From: Nocardia beijingensis NBRC 16342
Lineage (GTDB): Bacteria > Actinomycetota > Actinomycetes > Mycobacteriales > Mycobacteriaceae
DNA length: 59,771 nucleotides
Assembly (NCBI RefSeq): GCF_001612785.1
Contig: NZ_BDBC01000037.1
Coordinates: 1-59,771 of the forward strand
Direction of reading: 5' to 3'
The position numbers and the translations under genes are program-made. Below are positions 1 to 8,476 of this stretch, piece after piece (within the stretch, counting starts at the first letter, position 1; the number at the start of each line of letters is the position of its first letter). The notes under the pieces are model-generated. The model was not told where the DNA came from. It saw only the letters and a program-made list of their open reading frames with translations, and ran no database searches.

Positions 1-1
1 C

Positions 2-700
2 GCGCTCATGCTGCGGGCTCGTCCCCGGCCGTCCCGCGGCCGGCGGATGGCGCTTCCGGTCCGGCCGCTCGCGGTCGGGGTGACGGCGGTGTTCGTCGTG
101 AGCAGTCTCTGGTCCACCTGGACGTTCGTGCGATCGTGGCGGGTCGGCCCGTCCGAAACGTACATCACGACCGTGCGGTCGGCGCTGCGCGCGTGGGACG
201 GCGTGCCCCTGCTCGAGCAGGAAGTGCCGTGGAACGTGTTGAACCCGATGGCCTATCCCCAGAATCTGACCAGCAGCGTGCTTGCGCCCGTAGCCGCCCC
301 CGGCACATTCGCGGTCTCGACACCACACTTGCGCATGATCACCGACGACGGTGCCATCGTCGACGCCGCCGTCTGGTGGAACCGGGCCATCCTCTCCGGA
401 CCCGAGCCGGGCTGCGGGTACCGCGTCGACGGAGCCCGATCGACGCTGCTGCGCCTCGACGGTCCCATGCTCGCGAACAAGTGGACCGCGCAACTGAACT
501 ATGTGGCAAGCCGGGACGGGCGGGTGAGCGTCGCTATGGAACACGGTGAAGCGGTGTCGGCGCCGGTCCGGAAGGGGCTGAACACCGTGTTCGTGCGACT
601 CGTAGGTAGTGGGTCGGCACTGCGCATCTCCGCCGATACCCCCGGTCTGGACCTGTGCGTCGGCGTCGGACCGGTCGGCGTCGCGTCGTACGACAACTGA
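2..700 (+). CDS. C-terminal part of a membrane-anchored protein (5' end outside the window)
   Basis: The reading frame is open to the window edge, so the ATG at 8 is probably internal. The visible part has an Arg-rich cytoplasmic stretch, one hydrophobic membrane helix (about residues 20-42 counted from that ATG), then about 185 residues that look extracytoplasmic and beta-rich and contain two Cys (one in EPGCGY, one in LDLCVG) that could form a disulfide. This layout resembles the tail of large polytopic membrane proteins of mycolic-acid actinomycetes, but I do not recognise the family and assign no function. A strong hairpin follows the stop. Confidence 0.6.
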   Translation, partial: ALMLRARPRPSRGRRMALPVRPLAVGVTAVFVVSSLWSTWTFVRSWRVGPSETYITTVRSALRAWDGVPLLEQEVPWNVLNPMAYPQNLTSSVLAPVAAPGTFAVSTPHLRMITDDGAIVDAAVWWNRAILSGPEPGCGYRVDGARSTLLRLDGPMLANKWTAQLNYVASRDGRVSVAMEHGEAVSAPVRKGLNTVFVRLVGSGSALRISADTPGLDLCVGVGPVGVASYDN

Positions 701-808
701 GCCGTCGACGCCCGGCAAGCCCGTGGATCGACGTGACCGGGTCCAAGACGTTTCGTGCGACCGCTGAGTCGAAGCCGCTTCGGTGCGGTTCGCCGCGTCG
801 CCTTCCCA

Positions 809-838
809 CGCTCACGCGCCGCGGCCGGCGCGTGAGCG
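809..838. terminator. Bidirectional hairpin terminator between convergent genes
   Basis: A perfect 13-bp stem (CGCTCACGCGCCG and its complement) closes a 4-nt loop. It lies between the end of the first gene (+, 700) and the end of the solute-binding protein gene (-, 844). There is no T-tract, as is common in high-GC actinobacteria. Confidence 0.7.
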
Positions 839-843
839 CTCAC

Positions 844-2118
844 TCAGTGCTCCGCGACGGCGGCCTCGGCCGCGGCGCGGGCGCGCGACAGCCCCTCCGG
901 CACCGGAATCCGGCCGAGATACATCTCGGCGAGGATCGGGTCGACGGCGCGCAGCGCGGCCGAGAAGCCGGGACCGCCACCGGAGGAGATTCGCGGACCG
1001 CGCAGCACGTCGAAGAACGGAGAGACGTCCACCCCCTTCCCCGCCCAGTGATCGCGATAGCGCTGCTGTTCGGAGACGACCGCGGGGATGGCGGCTCCGC
1101 CCTCGGCCAGATGGCGATTGCCCGCGCCACTGCCGAGCCAGGCCAGCACCCGGCGCACCGCCTCCGGATGACGGGTGGCCGCGTTCGCCGCGACGCCGAT
1201 CGCGTTGTTCGTGCTCACCCGCCCCGCCGGGCCCGCGGGCAGCAGCGCGACGCCCCATTCGAAGCGGGCCTGTGCTGTGATCTGCGCGAGACTGAACGTC
1301 CCGGACTGCAACAGCGCAAGTTTGCCCTGTAAGAACGCGTTTTTCGCGAAGTCGGGGTTGGTGTTGGTGTCCGCGGGCGACGGTGCGAGCCCATCGGCGA
1401 TCAACCGCACCACATAGTCGAACGCGGCGACGCCCTGCGGGCTGTCGAAGACGAAGCGACCGTCGTCGTCCTGGAAGCGTGCTCCGTTCGAGCCCAGATA
1501 CGGCAGCTCGATGGACTGGAAGTCGTGACCGGCGTTGTATGCCCACGGCGCGACCGCCGCCAGCCTGCGCAGCAGCGGGCGCAGGGTGTCCTCGCCACTC
1601 GGACTCCACCGCGCCGCGCTCAGCTCGGTGGGATCGATGCGCGCGGCGGCGAGCAACTCGCGGTTGTAGTACACCGCGGTCCCGGCATCGACGAATTGCG
1701 GTACGGCCCACAGCTTCCCGGCACGGGTGTACTGCGCGACCGCCGAGGGATCCCACGCTCTCGCGGCATCGGGACCCAGCGCCGCCCCGATGTCGAGCAA
1801 CCGGCCCGCGTCGGCGTAGTCCTCGTAGAGATTGGTCCAGAACAGATCGTCGGCGGTGCCACCGGCCACGTCCAGGCGCAACTTCTGCTGGTAGGACGAC
1901 CACGGCACCACCGTGATCCGCACCGTCACGTCCGGATTCGCCTGTTCGAACTCCGCGAGCGAGGCACGGTAGGCGGGCACGAGGCTCTCGTCCCAGATCC
2001 GCAAGCCCACCACGGTGCGGCCGGACCCGTCGCCGTCGCGCCCGAGCCACAGGGCCGCCGCGACCAGGAGCGCCGCGGCGAGGGCGAGGGCGAGCACCAC
2101 GCGGGTCGAGGTCCTCAT
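844..2118 (-). CDS. Extracellular solute-binding protein of a sugar ABC transporter (family 1)
   Basis: 424 aa. After a hydrophobic N-terminal segment (residues 6-22) comes a typical sugar-binding fold: LRIWDES near the mature start, EFEQANPDVTV, the DLFWTN region, and VPQFVDAGTAVYYNREL, all usual in CUT1-type maltose/oligosaccharide binding proteins. It should capture sugar outside the membrane and deliver it to the two permeases encoded upstream. The ATG at 2118 overlaps the upstream permease stop by 4 bases (ATGA), indicating translational coupling. No Cys follows the hydrophobic segment, so there is no lipobox; the protein may be held by an uncleaved helix rather than a lipid. The substrate cannot be told from sequence. 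Confidence 0.9.
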   Translation of the reverse strand: MRTSTRVVLALALAAALLVAAALWLGRDGDGSGRTVVGLRIWDESLVPAYRASLAEFEQANPDVTVRITVVPWSSYQQKLRLDVAGGTADDLFWTNLYEDYADAGRLLDIGAALGPDAARAWDPSAVAQYTRAGKLWAVPQFVDAGTAVYYNRELLAAARIDPTELSAARWSPSGEDTLRPLLRRLAAVAPWAYNAGHDFQSIELPYLGSNGARFQDDDGRFVFDSPQGVAAFDYVVRLIADGLAPSPADTNTNPDFAKNAFLQGKLALLQSGTFSLAQITAQARFEWGVALLPAGPAGRVSTNNAIGVAANAATRHPEAVRRVLAWLGSGAGNRHLAEGGAAIPAVVSEQQRYRDHWAGKGVDVSPFFDVLRGPRISSGGGPGFSAALRAVDPILAEMYLGRIPVPEGLSRARAAAEAAVAEH

Positions 2119-2936
2119 TTCACGCCCGTCCACGCGATCGAGCGCAGCACCGGCCGCTGGCAGATCACGAACAGCACCACCAGCGGCGCGATGGCCAGCG
2201 TCGTGGCCGCCATCACCAGGGTCCACTGCGCGTTGTAGCGGGTCTGCAGATTCGCCGTCGCCACCGTCAGCACCTGCCACGAGCGGCCGCTGCTCGCGAC
2301 CAGCGGCCACATGAAGTTGTTCCACTGCGAGACGATCGTGATGAGCGTCAAGGTCGCCAGCACCGGCCTGCTCATCGGCACCATGACGTGCACGATGATG
2401 TCGAGGGTGTTCGCGCCGTCCAAGCGCGCCGCGCCGATCAGCTCCTGCGGAATCGCGCGAAAGTACTGGCGCAACAGGAAGATCGCGTAGGGCGAGCCGA
2501 ACACGAACGGCAGCACCAGCGCCCAGAACGTGTTCAGCAGCTCCAGCCGCGCGAACATCAGGTACAGCGGGATGAGGGTCACCATCGGCGGCACCATCAT
2601 GGTGCCCAGATACATCCAGAACAGCGCATCGCGGCCGGGGAACTCGGTGCGGGCGAAGGCATACGCCGCCAGCACCGAGGTGACCAATTGGCCGCCGGTG
2701 ACGAACACCGTCATCAGCGCGGTCACCAGCACCGCACGCCCGAACCCGTAGTCGAGCACGGTCCGGAAATTGTCGGCGGTGGCCGGATGCGGAAGGGCCA
2801 GCGGCGATCCGGTGGCGAACTGCCCTGGTGTCTTCACGGCGGTGAGCGCGCTGAGCAGCAGGGGCGCCACGGTCAGCAGCGCTCCGGCCGAGAGCACCGC
2901 GTAGGCCGCCGCCGAACGCAGCCGATCAGATCTCAT
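2115..2936 (-). CDS. Sugar ABC transporter permease (MalG/CUT1 type)
   Basis: 273 aa with about six membrane helices. The EAA loop that contacts the ATPase is visible as ELIGAARLDGANTLDIIVHVMVPMSRP, typical of MalG-type inner-membrane subunits. It is the second permease of the operon: its start overlaps the end of the first permease by 11 bases and its stop overlaps the binding-protein start by 4. No ATPase gene lies in this operon, so the importer presumably borrows a shared MsmK-type ATPase encoded elsewhere. This is common for actinobacterial CUT1 systems. Confidence 0.92.
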   Translation of the reverse strand: MRSDRLRSAAAYAVLSAGALLTVAPLLLSALTAVKTPGQFATGSPLALPHPATADNFRTVLDYGFGRAVLVTALMTVFVTGGQLVTSVLAAYAFARTEFPGRDALFWMYLGTMMVPPMVTLIPLYLMFARLELLNTFWALVLPFVFGSPYAIFLLRQYFRAIPQELIGAARLDGANTLDIIVHVMVPMSRPVLATLTLITIVSQWNNFMWPLVASSGRSWQVLTVATANLQTRYNAQWTLVMAATTLAIAPLVVLFVICQRPVLRSIAWTGVK

Positions 2937-3792
2937 ACGTGGTCCGATCCCGGAAGTAGCGGTGCTGCGCCACGGTGATCGCGAACATCACCGCGAACAC
3001 CACCAGCGCCATGACGGCGGCGCGGCCGGGACGCGCCGCGTCGAACGCCTCGGTGAAGATCCGCATCGCGAGCACATCGGTGCGGTCGCCCGGTCCGCCT
3101 CTGGTCAGCGCGTACACGGTGTCGAAGGTCTGGAACGCGGTCAGCACGCCGGTGACCAGCACGAAGAACATGGTCGGCCGCAGCAGCGGCAGGATCAGCC
3201 AGCGGATCCGGCGCCATCCGGTGGCGCCGTCCAGCGCTCCGGCGTCGAGGATCTCGCCCGGGATCGCCCGGATTCCGGCCACGAAGAACAGCGCCACGTA
3301 TCCGAAGTTCGCCCACACGCTCACCGCGGCCACCGACGGCAGCGCCAGCGCCGGGTCCGACAGCCATTCGACGCGCCTGCCGAGCGCGGCGTTGACGGCG
3401 CCGCCGGTGGGAGCGAACATCCACTGCCACACCACGCCGACCGCCACCGGCGCGCACATCCACGGCAGCGCGTACATGACCCGCAGACTCGTCGCGCCGC
3501 GCCGCCGGGCCAGCAACGCCGCGACCGCGAAACCCAGCGCCGTCTGCGCGGGCACCACGATCGCGGTCAACGCCAGCGTCACGAGCATGGCGTGGCCGAA
3601 CGCGGCGTCGCCGAGCACGGACCGCCAGTTGCGCAGCCCGACGAACTCCATCGGTCCCAACAGGTTCCAGCTGTGCAGGCTGAGCCAGGCCACCACCAGA
3701 ATCGGCAACACCAGGAACGCGCCGACGCCGATCAGGCTCGGCAGCAAGAGAACATAGCTCGTCACGCCGCGACGAGCCCCACGCCGGTTCAT
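2926..3792 (-). CDS. Sugar ABC transporter permease (MalF/CUT1 type)
   Basis: 288 aa, about six membrane helices, with the EAA motif EILDAGALDGATGWRRIRWLILPLLRP near residue 190. It forms the permease heterodimer with the next gene. I chose the ATG at 3792 because the protein then begins with a short basic stretch directly before helix 1 (YVLLLPSLIGVG). An in-frame ATG at 3828 would add 12 residues; neither has a clear Shine-Dalgarno sequence. First gene of the three-gene importer operon. The SDR gene upstream is 55 bases away on the same strand and could be co-transcribed. Confidence 0.9.
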   Translation of the reverse strand: MNRRGARRGVTSYVLLLPSLIGVGAFLVLPILVVAWLSLHSWNLLGPMEFVGLRNWRSVLGDAAFGHAMLVTLALTAIVVPAQTALGFAVAALLARRRGATSLRVMYALPWMCAPVAVGVVWQWMFAPTGGAVNAALGRRVEWLSDPALALPSVAAVSVWANFGYVALFFVAGIRAIPGEILDAGALDGATGWRRIRWLILPLLRPTMFFVLVTGVLTAFQTFDTVYALTRGGPGDRTDVLAMRIFTEAFDAARPGRAAVMALVVFAVMFAITVAQHRYFRDRTTYEI

Positions 3793-3847
3793 GTGCTGCG
3801 ACGTTACCGCCCCCGCCCGCCCCGGCACGGCGGGCGGGGGCCGGTCG

Positions 3848-4600
3848 TCAGTTGGTCGGACCGCCCGCCACGTAGATCACCTGGCCGGAAACGAAACCGG
3901 CGCCCTCGCTCACCAGGAACGAGGCGGTGTGCGCGATGTCCTCGGGCGTGCCGACGCGCTGCACGGGAATCTGCGCGGCGGCGGCCTTCTGGAAATCCTC
4001 GAAGGAGACGCCGACGCGCTCGGCGGTGGCGGCGGTCATGTCGGTGACGATGAATCCGGGCGCGATGGCGTTGGCCGTGACGCCGAACTTGCCCAGCTCG
4101 AACGCCAGCGTTTTGGTGAAGCCCTGCAGGCCGGCCTTCGCCGCCGAGTAGTTCACCTGGCCCCGATTGCCCAGCGCCGAGGTGCTGGACATGTTGACGA
4201 TCCGTCCCCACTTCTGCTCGACCATGTGCTTCTGCACCGCGCGGGTGAGCAGGAAGGCGCCGCGCAGGTGCACGTTCAGCACCGCGTCCCAGTCGGCGAC
4301 GCTCATCTTGAACAGCAGGTTGTCGCGCAGGATCCCCGCGTTGTTGACCACGACGGTCGGCGCGCCCAGTTCGCCCTCCAGCTGTGCGACGGCGGCGGCG
4401 ACCGACTCCTCGTCCGACACGTCGGCGCCGAGCGCGACGGCCCGGCCGCCCGCCTCGGTGATCGCGCCGACCGTGTCGGCGCAGGCGGCCGCGTCGAGGT
4501 CGAGCACCCCGACCCGAAGCCCGTCCGCCGCCAAACGCTTGGCGATCGCCGCACCGATCCCTCGTGCGGCGCCGGACACTACTGCAACTCGCTCGCCCAT
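3848..4600 (-). CDS. SDR-family 3-oxoacyl-ACP reductase-like enzyme (FabG type)
   Basis: 250 aa, the usual length of classical short-chain dehydrogenases. Seen: the Rossmann motif GAARGIG (residues 10-16), DLD after beta-2, NNAG near residue 88, catalytic Ser in NMSST, and the YSAAK active site. The C-terminus FVSGQVIYVAGGP is typical of FabG-like NAD(P)H-dependent beta-ketoacyl reductases. It could serve fatty acid or polyketide metabolism, but FabG-like paralogues are numerous in these organisms and the substrate is not predictable. Not obviously tied to the sugar transporter next to it. Confidence 0.88.
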   Translation of the reverse strand: MGERVAVVSGAARGIGAAIAKRLAADGLRVGVLDLDAAACADTVGAITEAGGRAVALGADVSDEESVAAAVAQLEGELGAPTVVVNNAGILRDNLLFKMSVADWDAVLNVHLRGAFLLTRAVQKHMVEQKWGRIVNMSSTSALGNRGQVNYSAAKAGLQGFTKTLAFELGKFGVTANAIAPGFIVTDMTAATAERVGVSFEDFQKAAAAQIPVQRVGTPEDIAHTASFLVSEGAGFVSGQVIYVAGGPTN

Positions 4601-4761
4601 GAGCGCGTCCCTTCGTCGATCGGATATCGGGTCGGATCAGTCATACCGCACCGATCGGGATGCCCTGGCGCGGATCGGTCGTCGAATCGCCGCCGGGGAA
4701 TTAGCGCAGACCTCGAGCAGAAGGCTTGCCCGGTTCTCGACCCGGATGCTTCGATCGGCAC

Positions 4762-5238
4762 GTGACCGACCAGAACGAGGTTCCCCGTATCGTCAGCGCC
4801 AGCCGTGAGATCAACGCGGGTCAGGCGGAGATCTTCGAACTCATCGCCGACCCCGCCGAGCAGCCGCGCTGGGACGGCAACGACAACTTGGCCGAGGCCG
4901 CGGCGGGGCAGCGGGTGCGGGAAGCCGGAGCGGTGTTCAGCACCACCCTGACCAACGGGGCCGTGCGCGACAACCACGTGGTGGAGTTCAGCGAGGGCAG
5001 CCGCATCGCGTGGCGTCCGTCGGAACCGGGAAACCAGCCGCCGGGCCACCTCTGGCGCTGGGAGCTGGAACCGGTGGGCGAGGGCCGCACCCGCGTCACC
5101 CACACCTACGACTGGACGTCGCTCACCGACGAGAAGCGTCAGGTCCGCGCCCGCGCGACCACCGCGGACAAACTGTCGGCCTCCCTCGACCGGCTCGCCG
5201 AACTGGCCGAGCGGCAAGCGGTTTCGCCGCCACAGTAG
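4762..5238 (+). CDS. SRPBCC-family protein (polyketide cyclase/START-like fold)
   Basis: 158 aa from a GTG at 4762. Typical SRPBCC features: a beta-1 strand IVSASREINAGQAEIFELIADP, the WDGND region, RWELEPVGEGRTRVTHTYDW in the last strands, and a long C-terminal helix. The fold binds hydrophobic ligands in a deep cavity; the ligand is unknown. An upstream ATG (4726) is possible, but the 12 added residues do not look like this family. Divergent from the FabG-like gene across a 161-base gap that I cannot resolve into promoter elements. Confidence 0.8.
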   Translation: MTDQNEVPRIVSASREINAGQAEIFELIADPAEQPRWDGNDNLAEAAAGQRVREAGAVFSTTLTNGAVRDNHVVEFSEGSRIAWRPSEPGNQPPGHLWRWELEPVGEGRTRVTHTYDWTSLTDEKRQVRARATTADKLSASLDRLAELAERQAVSPPQ

Positions 5239-5416
5239 CCCGCGGTCCCGCCAGCGGTGGGCAGGAACCGGGACCGGTCGTCGACAACGTCGCCCCTGGC
5301 CCGCACCGGGTGTCGGTGTGGTGCCCGAACGGGGGCACGAGCACGCACGACGTGGTGGTTCCAGGCTGAGCGGCGCGCTGCGGGCCGGTCGGCGACAGTC
5401 CGGTAACCTTGCCCCA

Positions 5417-5974
5417 ATGACCTCGCCACGCCGTGGGAACAGGGGGCCGAAGGCGGCGGCCGGCAATCGAGCGGCCTTGGTCCAAGCGGCGCGAGAGGTC
5501 TTCGCCGACAGCGGGTTCGACGCGCCGTTCAGCTCCATCGCGCGGGCCGCCGGAGTGGGGCAGGGCGTGCTCTACCGGCACTTCCCCACGCGTGAGAGCA
5601 TCGCGCTGGCGGTGTTCGAGGAGAACATCGATGGCATCGAGGCGCTGGCGGCCGATCCCGCGGTCACCGTCGACGATCTGCTGGCGATCATGGTCGAGCA
5701 GATCACCACCTCGGCGGCGTTCATCGCGATGATCCATCCCACCAACACCGACGACATGCGCCTGTTCGAGGTGGCGCGACGGCTGATCACCCTCATCGGG
5801 GAGAAGCTGGAGGATCCGCGCCAGCGCGGCACGATCAGCGCCGACATCACCACCGCCGACGTGGTGCTGGCGTTGGCGATGCTGGCGGCAGTGCTGTCGA
5901 AGACCGACGCGCAGTCGAAGAAGGAGACCGCCCGGCAGGCATGGGCGTTGCTGGACCGCGCGCTGCGCGGTTGA
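5417..5974 (+). CDS. TetR-family transcriptional regulator
   Basis: 185 aa. The N-terminal HTH is clear: AALVQAAREVFADSGFDAPFSSIARAAGVGQGVLYRHFPTRESI at about residues 17-60. The C-terminal ligand domain is helical and unassigned. The ATG at 5417 puts the HTH at the usual distance from the N-terminus; an upstream in-frame ATG (5318) would add 33 Arg/Gly-rich residues with no family resemblance. The preceding 178 bases hold no gene I can support. The ligand and target are unknown; the SRPBCC gene upstream is the nearest co-oriented candidate. Confidence 0.88.
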   Translation: MTSPRRGNRGPKAAAGNRAALVQAAREVFADSGFDAPFSSIARAAGVGQGVLYRHFPTRESIALAVFEENIDGIEALAADPAVTVDDLLAIMVEQITTSAAFIAMIHPTNTDDMRLFEVARRLITLIGEKLEDPRQRGTISADITTADVVLALAMLAAVLSKTDAQSKKETARQAWALLDRALRG

Positions 5975-6095
5975 CGGCGCGGATCGTGACGTCCCCGTGC
6001 CGTACGTGGGCCGGGACGTGCACCGACGCCAGGCGGACACGGTAGGCCGCCGGACCGTAGCGGCCGGTTGTCGAACCGTGGCTGTTCGGCTTTCT

Positions 6096-6123
6096 CGGGA
6101 CCGGCGCGCGGATGCCGGTCCCG
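6096..6123. terminator. Hairpin terminator between the TetR gene and a convergent secreted-peptide gene
   Basis: A perfect 10-bp stem (CGGGACCGGC/GCCGGTCCCG) with an 8-nt loop. It lies just beyond the stop of the minus-strand gene ending at 6136 and can also serve the plus-strand TetR gene. Confidence 0.6.
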
Positions 6124-6135
6124 CGTGTGGCGACC

Positions 6136-6318
6136 TCAGACACAGAAGCTGATACTGACCGGACCCAGCGGAACGTTGAGGCAGACCGCGACCGACCCGA
6201 GGGCGTTCGTCGTCGGTGCAGGTGACGCCGGTGCGGCCGAGGCCGCCGGGGCGAAGAGGGCCCCGATGGTCAGCGTGAGAGCGGTTGCGGCGATCGCTTG
6301 CGTGGCTTTGGTGATCAT
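6136..6318 (-). CDS. Small secreted protein with signal peptide
   Basis: 60 aa. Residues 1-28 form a classical signal peptide: MITKATQ, a hydrophobic core AIAATALTLTIGALF, and a likely cleavage after ASA or SAA. The mature part is only about 30 residues, Pro/Ala-rich at first, then Val-rich with two Cys (AVCLNVPLGPVSISFCV) that may form a disulfide. Such short exported peptides are common in Nocardia and have no assigned role. The gene ends just before a hairpin. Confidence 0.7.
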   Translation of the reverse strand: MITKATQAIAATALTLTIGALFAPAASAAPASPAPTTNALGSVAVCLNVPLGPVSISFCV

Positions 6319-6508
6319 CGTGATGTCCTTGGCTGAGCGATTGGGCGATCCGAACCCGACCCGGCGACGACGATCCGAGGCAGGGGTGACTCTGCTCAGA
6401 TCATCCGCCGATGCGGTGGTGGAGACAAGTCCTGGCGCCGGATACCCGGATGGTCGCGGTGGATACGCGGGGTGGGTCGCTGAGCCGGTGCGAGGCGCGA
6501 ACGGCGGA

Positions 6509-7066
6509 TCACGGCGTGTCCGTGCCGGGCAGCCAGCTGCGACCCGGGCGGGTCCATTGCCGGTCCTTGATCATGCGGCGGGCGGCTCGCCTGTTTCGTC
6601 CGATGAGGCGTTCGAGATAGAGCAGCCCGCCGAGATGATCGGTTTCGTGCTGAAGGCAGCGGGCGAGATAGCCGGTGGCCTCGACGGTGACGCGGCGACC
6701 GGTCACGTCGACGCCGGTGACCTCGGCCCGGTGCGCTCGCCCGGTGGGGTACCACTCACCTGGTACCGACAGGCATCCCTCCAAGTCGTCGTCGGGGTCC
6801 GGCATCGTCTCCGGGATCGGGGATGTCCGCAGGACCGGATTGATCACGTGCCCGCGGTGCCGTCGGCCCGCGTCGACGAGGTCGTAGACGAACACCGCTC
6901 GTGGGTCTCCTACTTGGTTCGCGGCCAAGCCCGCCCCGTTGGCTGCGGTGTTGGTGTCGAACAGGTCGTCGACGAAGGCGGCGAGGTCGTCGTCGAAAAC
7001 GGTGACGGGGACCGCGGGCGTGGTCAGCCGCGGATCGCCCGCGATGAGGATCGGTCGAACAGCCAT
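6509..7066 (-). CDS. def: Peptide deformylase
   Basis: 185 aa. All three deformylase motifs are present: GAGLAANQ (motif 1, GxGxAAxQ), EGCLSVPG (motif 2, metal-binding Cys) and HETDH (motif 3, HExxH-type metal ligands plus catalytic Glu). The enzyme removes the N-formyl group from nascent proteins and should use Fe2+. I chose the ATG at 7066; an alternative at 7084 adds six residues. It is divergent from a PadR-type regulator across 46 bases containing repeated TACTC/GAGTA half-sites, an unusual arrangement for a housekeeping enzyme. It may be an accessory or resistance copy, since actinomycetes often carry more than one. Confidence 0.92.
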   Translation of the reverse strand: MAVRPILIAGDPRLTTPAVPVTVFDDDLAAFVDDLFDTNTAANGAGLAANQVGDPRAVFVYDLVDAGRRHRGHVINPVLRTSPIPETMPDPDDDLEGCLSVPGEWYPTGRAHRAEVTGVDVTGRRVTVEATGYLARCLQHETDHLGGLLYLERLIGRNRRAARRMIKDRQWTRPGRSWLPGTDTP

Positions 7067-7093
7067 ACTCGGCAGGGTACTCAAATACGAGTA
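7066..7093. promoter_or_regulatory. Candidate operator between def and the PadR-type gene
   Basis: TACTC occurs at 7066-7070 and 7078-7082, and its inverse GAGTA at 7089-7093. The last two form an inverted repeat with a 6-bp spacer. The cluster sits in the only space from which both divergent genes could be transcribed. Binding by the adjacent PadR-type protein is an inference. Confidence 0.4.
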
Positions 7094-7112
7094 GTCGTGT
7101 CAGACTGGATCG

Positions 7113-7661
7113 GTGAACGAGACCAGGTTGTTCGTCCTCGCCGCTCTCGCCAAACGCGGCCCGATGCACGGCCATCAGCTGCGCCGCGATGCTCGCCTCG
7201 ACCGTGCCGACCTGTGGTCACGGGTCAAACCCGGGTCTCTCTACGGCGCCCTGCACCGGATGGCGGACGAGGGATTGATCCGGCCGCTGCGCACCGAGCA
7301 GGACGGCGCGCTTCCCGCGCGCACCGTCTACGAGATCACCGCCGAAGGGCGCAGGGAGCTGCGCGCGCTGCGCGACGAAGCCTTCACCGAAGTCGACATC
7401 CGGCCCGACCCCGTTGATCTCGCGCTGGCGGTCAGCGACGACCTCGACCGCGAACTGCTGCGCGGATACCTCGAGGACCGCCTCGCCGCGCTGCGGGCGC
7501 GACGCTCCCGGATCGAGCATCAGCTCGACCGCCGCTGGCCCGATCAGAACATCGCCGACGACCTCATCGTGGAACACGCCACCATGCGGATCCAAGCCGA
7601 GATCAGTTGGCACGAGAAGGTTCTCGGCGACATCGACAAGCTCGACGCACGCCGCTCGTGA
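7113..7661 (+). CDS. PadR-family transcriptional regulator
   Basis: 182 aa from a GTG. The N-terminal winged helix is typical of PadR: LFVLAALAKRGPMHGHQLRRDA, then KPGSLYGALHRMADEGLI and the wing TVYEITAEGRRELRALRDEAF. The C-terminal half (about residues 95-175) is a long helical, coiled-coil-like dimerisation arm, as in Vir-type PadR proteins. It likely represses itself and/or the divergent deformylase gene through the TACTC sites between them; this is inferred from position only. Confidence 0.88.
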   Translation: MNETRLFVLAALAKRGPMHGHQLRRDARLDRADLWSRVKPGSLYGALHRMADEGLIRPLRTEQDGALPARTVYEITAEGRRELRALRDEAFTEVDIRPDPVDLALAVSDDLDRELLRGYLEDRLAALRARRSRIEHQLDRRWPDQNIADDLIVEHATMRIQAEISWHEKVLGDIDKLDARRS

Positions 7662-7855
7662 TCGCGGCGCAGGGTGGTTGCGCGCTGCTCGGGAACAGGA
7701 GCGGCGACGGGTGTTCGCGTAAGCGTCGACCGGACAGTTCTTTTCGATCGTGTGAAGAAGCGCCGAGGCCGATTCGAAGGCTGGGAGCCGGGTAGCGCCA
7801 AGACGTGGCGCGAAGAGCCACAGTCGGTTTCATCCGCTACCGAAAGGAGCAAGTG

Positions 7856-8056
7856 ATGGCAGACCAGAACAACCCGGGCCAGTTCGGCAACCGTTCCGAC
7901 ACCGAGGAGCAGGCGCGTCGCGGCGGCCGGGCCAGCACCGGCAGCTTCGGCGACCGCAACTCCGCGGATCCGAGCGAGGCCGGACGTAAGGGCGCCGAAG
8001 CGCAGCCCAATGAAGCGAAGGTGCGTGGCGGACAGCACAGCCACAGCGGTCGCTGA
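7856..8056 (+). CDS. Small KGG-motif hydrophilic stress protein
   Basis: 66 aa, extremely hydrophilic, lacking Cys and Trp and with almost no aliphatic residues. It contains KGG/GsiB-like repeat elements (EEQARRGGRAS and SEAGRKGAEAQ), as in general stress and desiccation-associated proteins of the con-10/GsiB group; probably intrinsically disordered. A strong ribosome-binding site, AAAGGAG at 7840-7846, decides the ATG at 7856 over an upstream GTG/ATG option. A strong terminator follows directly, so it is a monocistronic gene. The 194 bases upstream hold no other gene I can support. Confidence 0.75.
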   Translation: MADQNNPGQFGNRSDTEEQARRGGRASTGSFGDRNSADPSEAGRKGAEAQPNEAKVRGGQHSHSGR

Positions 8057-8070
8057 CCGCGACCGAACAC

Positions 8071-8105
8071 GGGCCGGGCGGTACAACCGCCCGGCCCGTT
8101 TCGTT
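8071..8105 (+). terminator. Rho-independent terminator after the KGG protein gene
   Basis: An 11-bp perfect GC stem (GGGCCGGGCGG/CCGCCCGGCCC, 8071-8097) with a 5-nt loop, followed by GTTTCGTTGT. This is the best intrinsic terminator in the window. Confidence 0.85.
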
Positions 8106-8476
8106 GTGCCGGGGCCCCGATCGCGGCGGGAAGACGGCACTGCCGCTGATAAGTGACTAGAGATTAGTTCCGAAAGACCGGAAAGTGGGTGCAGCGTTCC
8201 TGTCGCCTGGTCGGGCTCCAGCCCGGAGCCCGGCTTGCTGGACCTATGTCCGACTACAGCGAAGATGCTGATCATGTAGCAAGAACTGTGCGAGCAGGGC
8301 AGATGTCGGCCGTGGCGCGATCGGTACCGGGAAGTTGCGGAAAAGTCGGGACAACCGACGCCCGCGCTTGCTAAGTTAATGACTGTTCTTATCGCTGCGA
8401 CGGCGATGAACGAGTGTCGCCGTTCCTTCGTCGCATCATCACGGCGGCGCTCGGCTCAATGAGGAGTGGCGCAGAC
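8106..8476. other. Intergenic region upstream of lcp
   Basis: 371 bases with no gene I can support. A 61-codon frame at 8189-8374 lacks a ribosome-binding site and family features. GC content drops near 8150-8180 and 8370-8400 (GCTAAGTTAATGACTGTTC), so a promoter for lcp is likely near the second dip. I see no clear operator. Confidence 0.4.

Noticed and set aside
8189..8374. A 61-codon frame upstream of lcp
   Set aside because: No ribosome-binding site, no family resemblance, and codon use unlike neighbouring genes.
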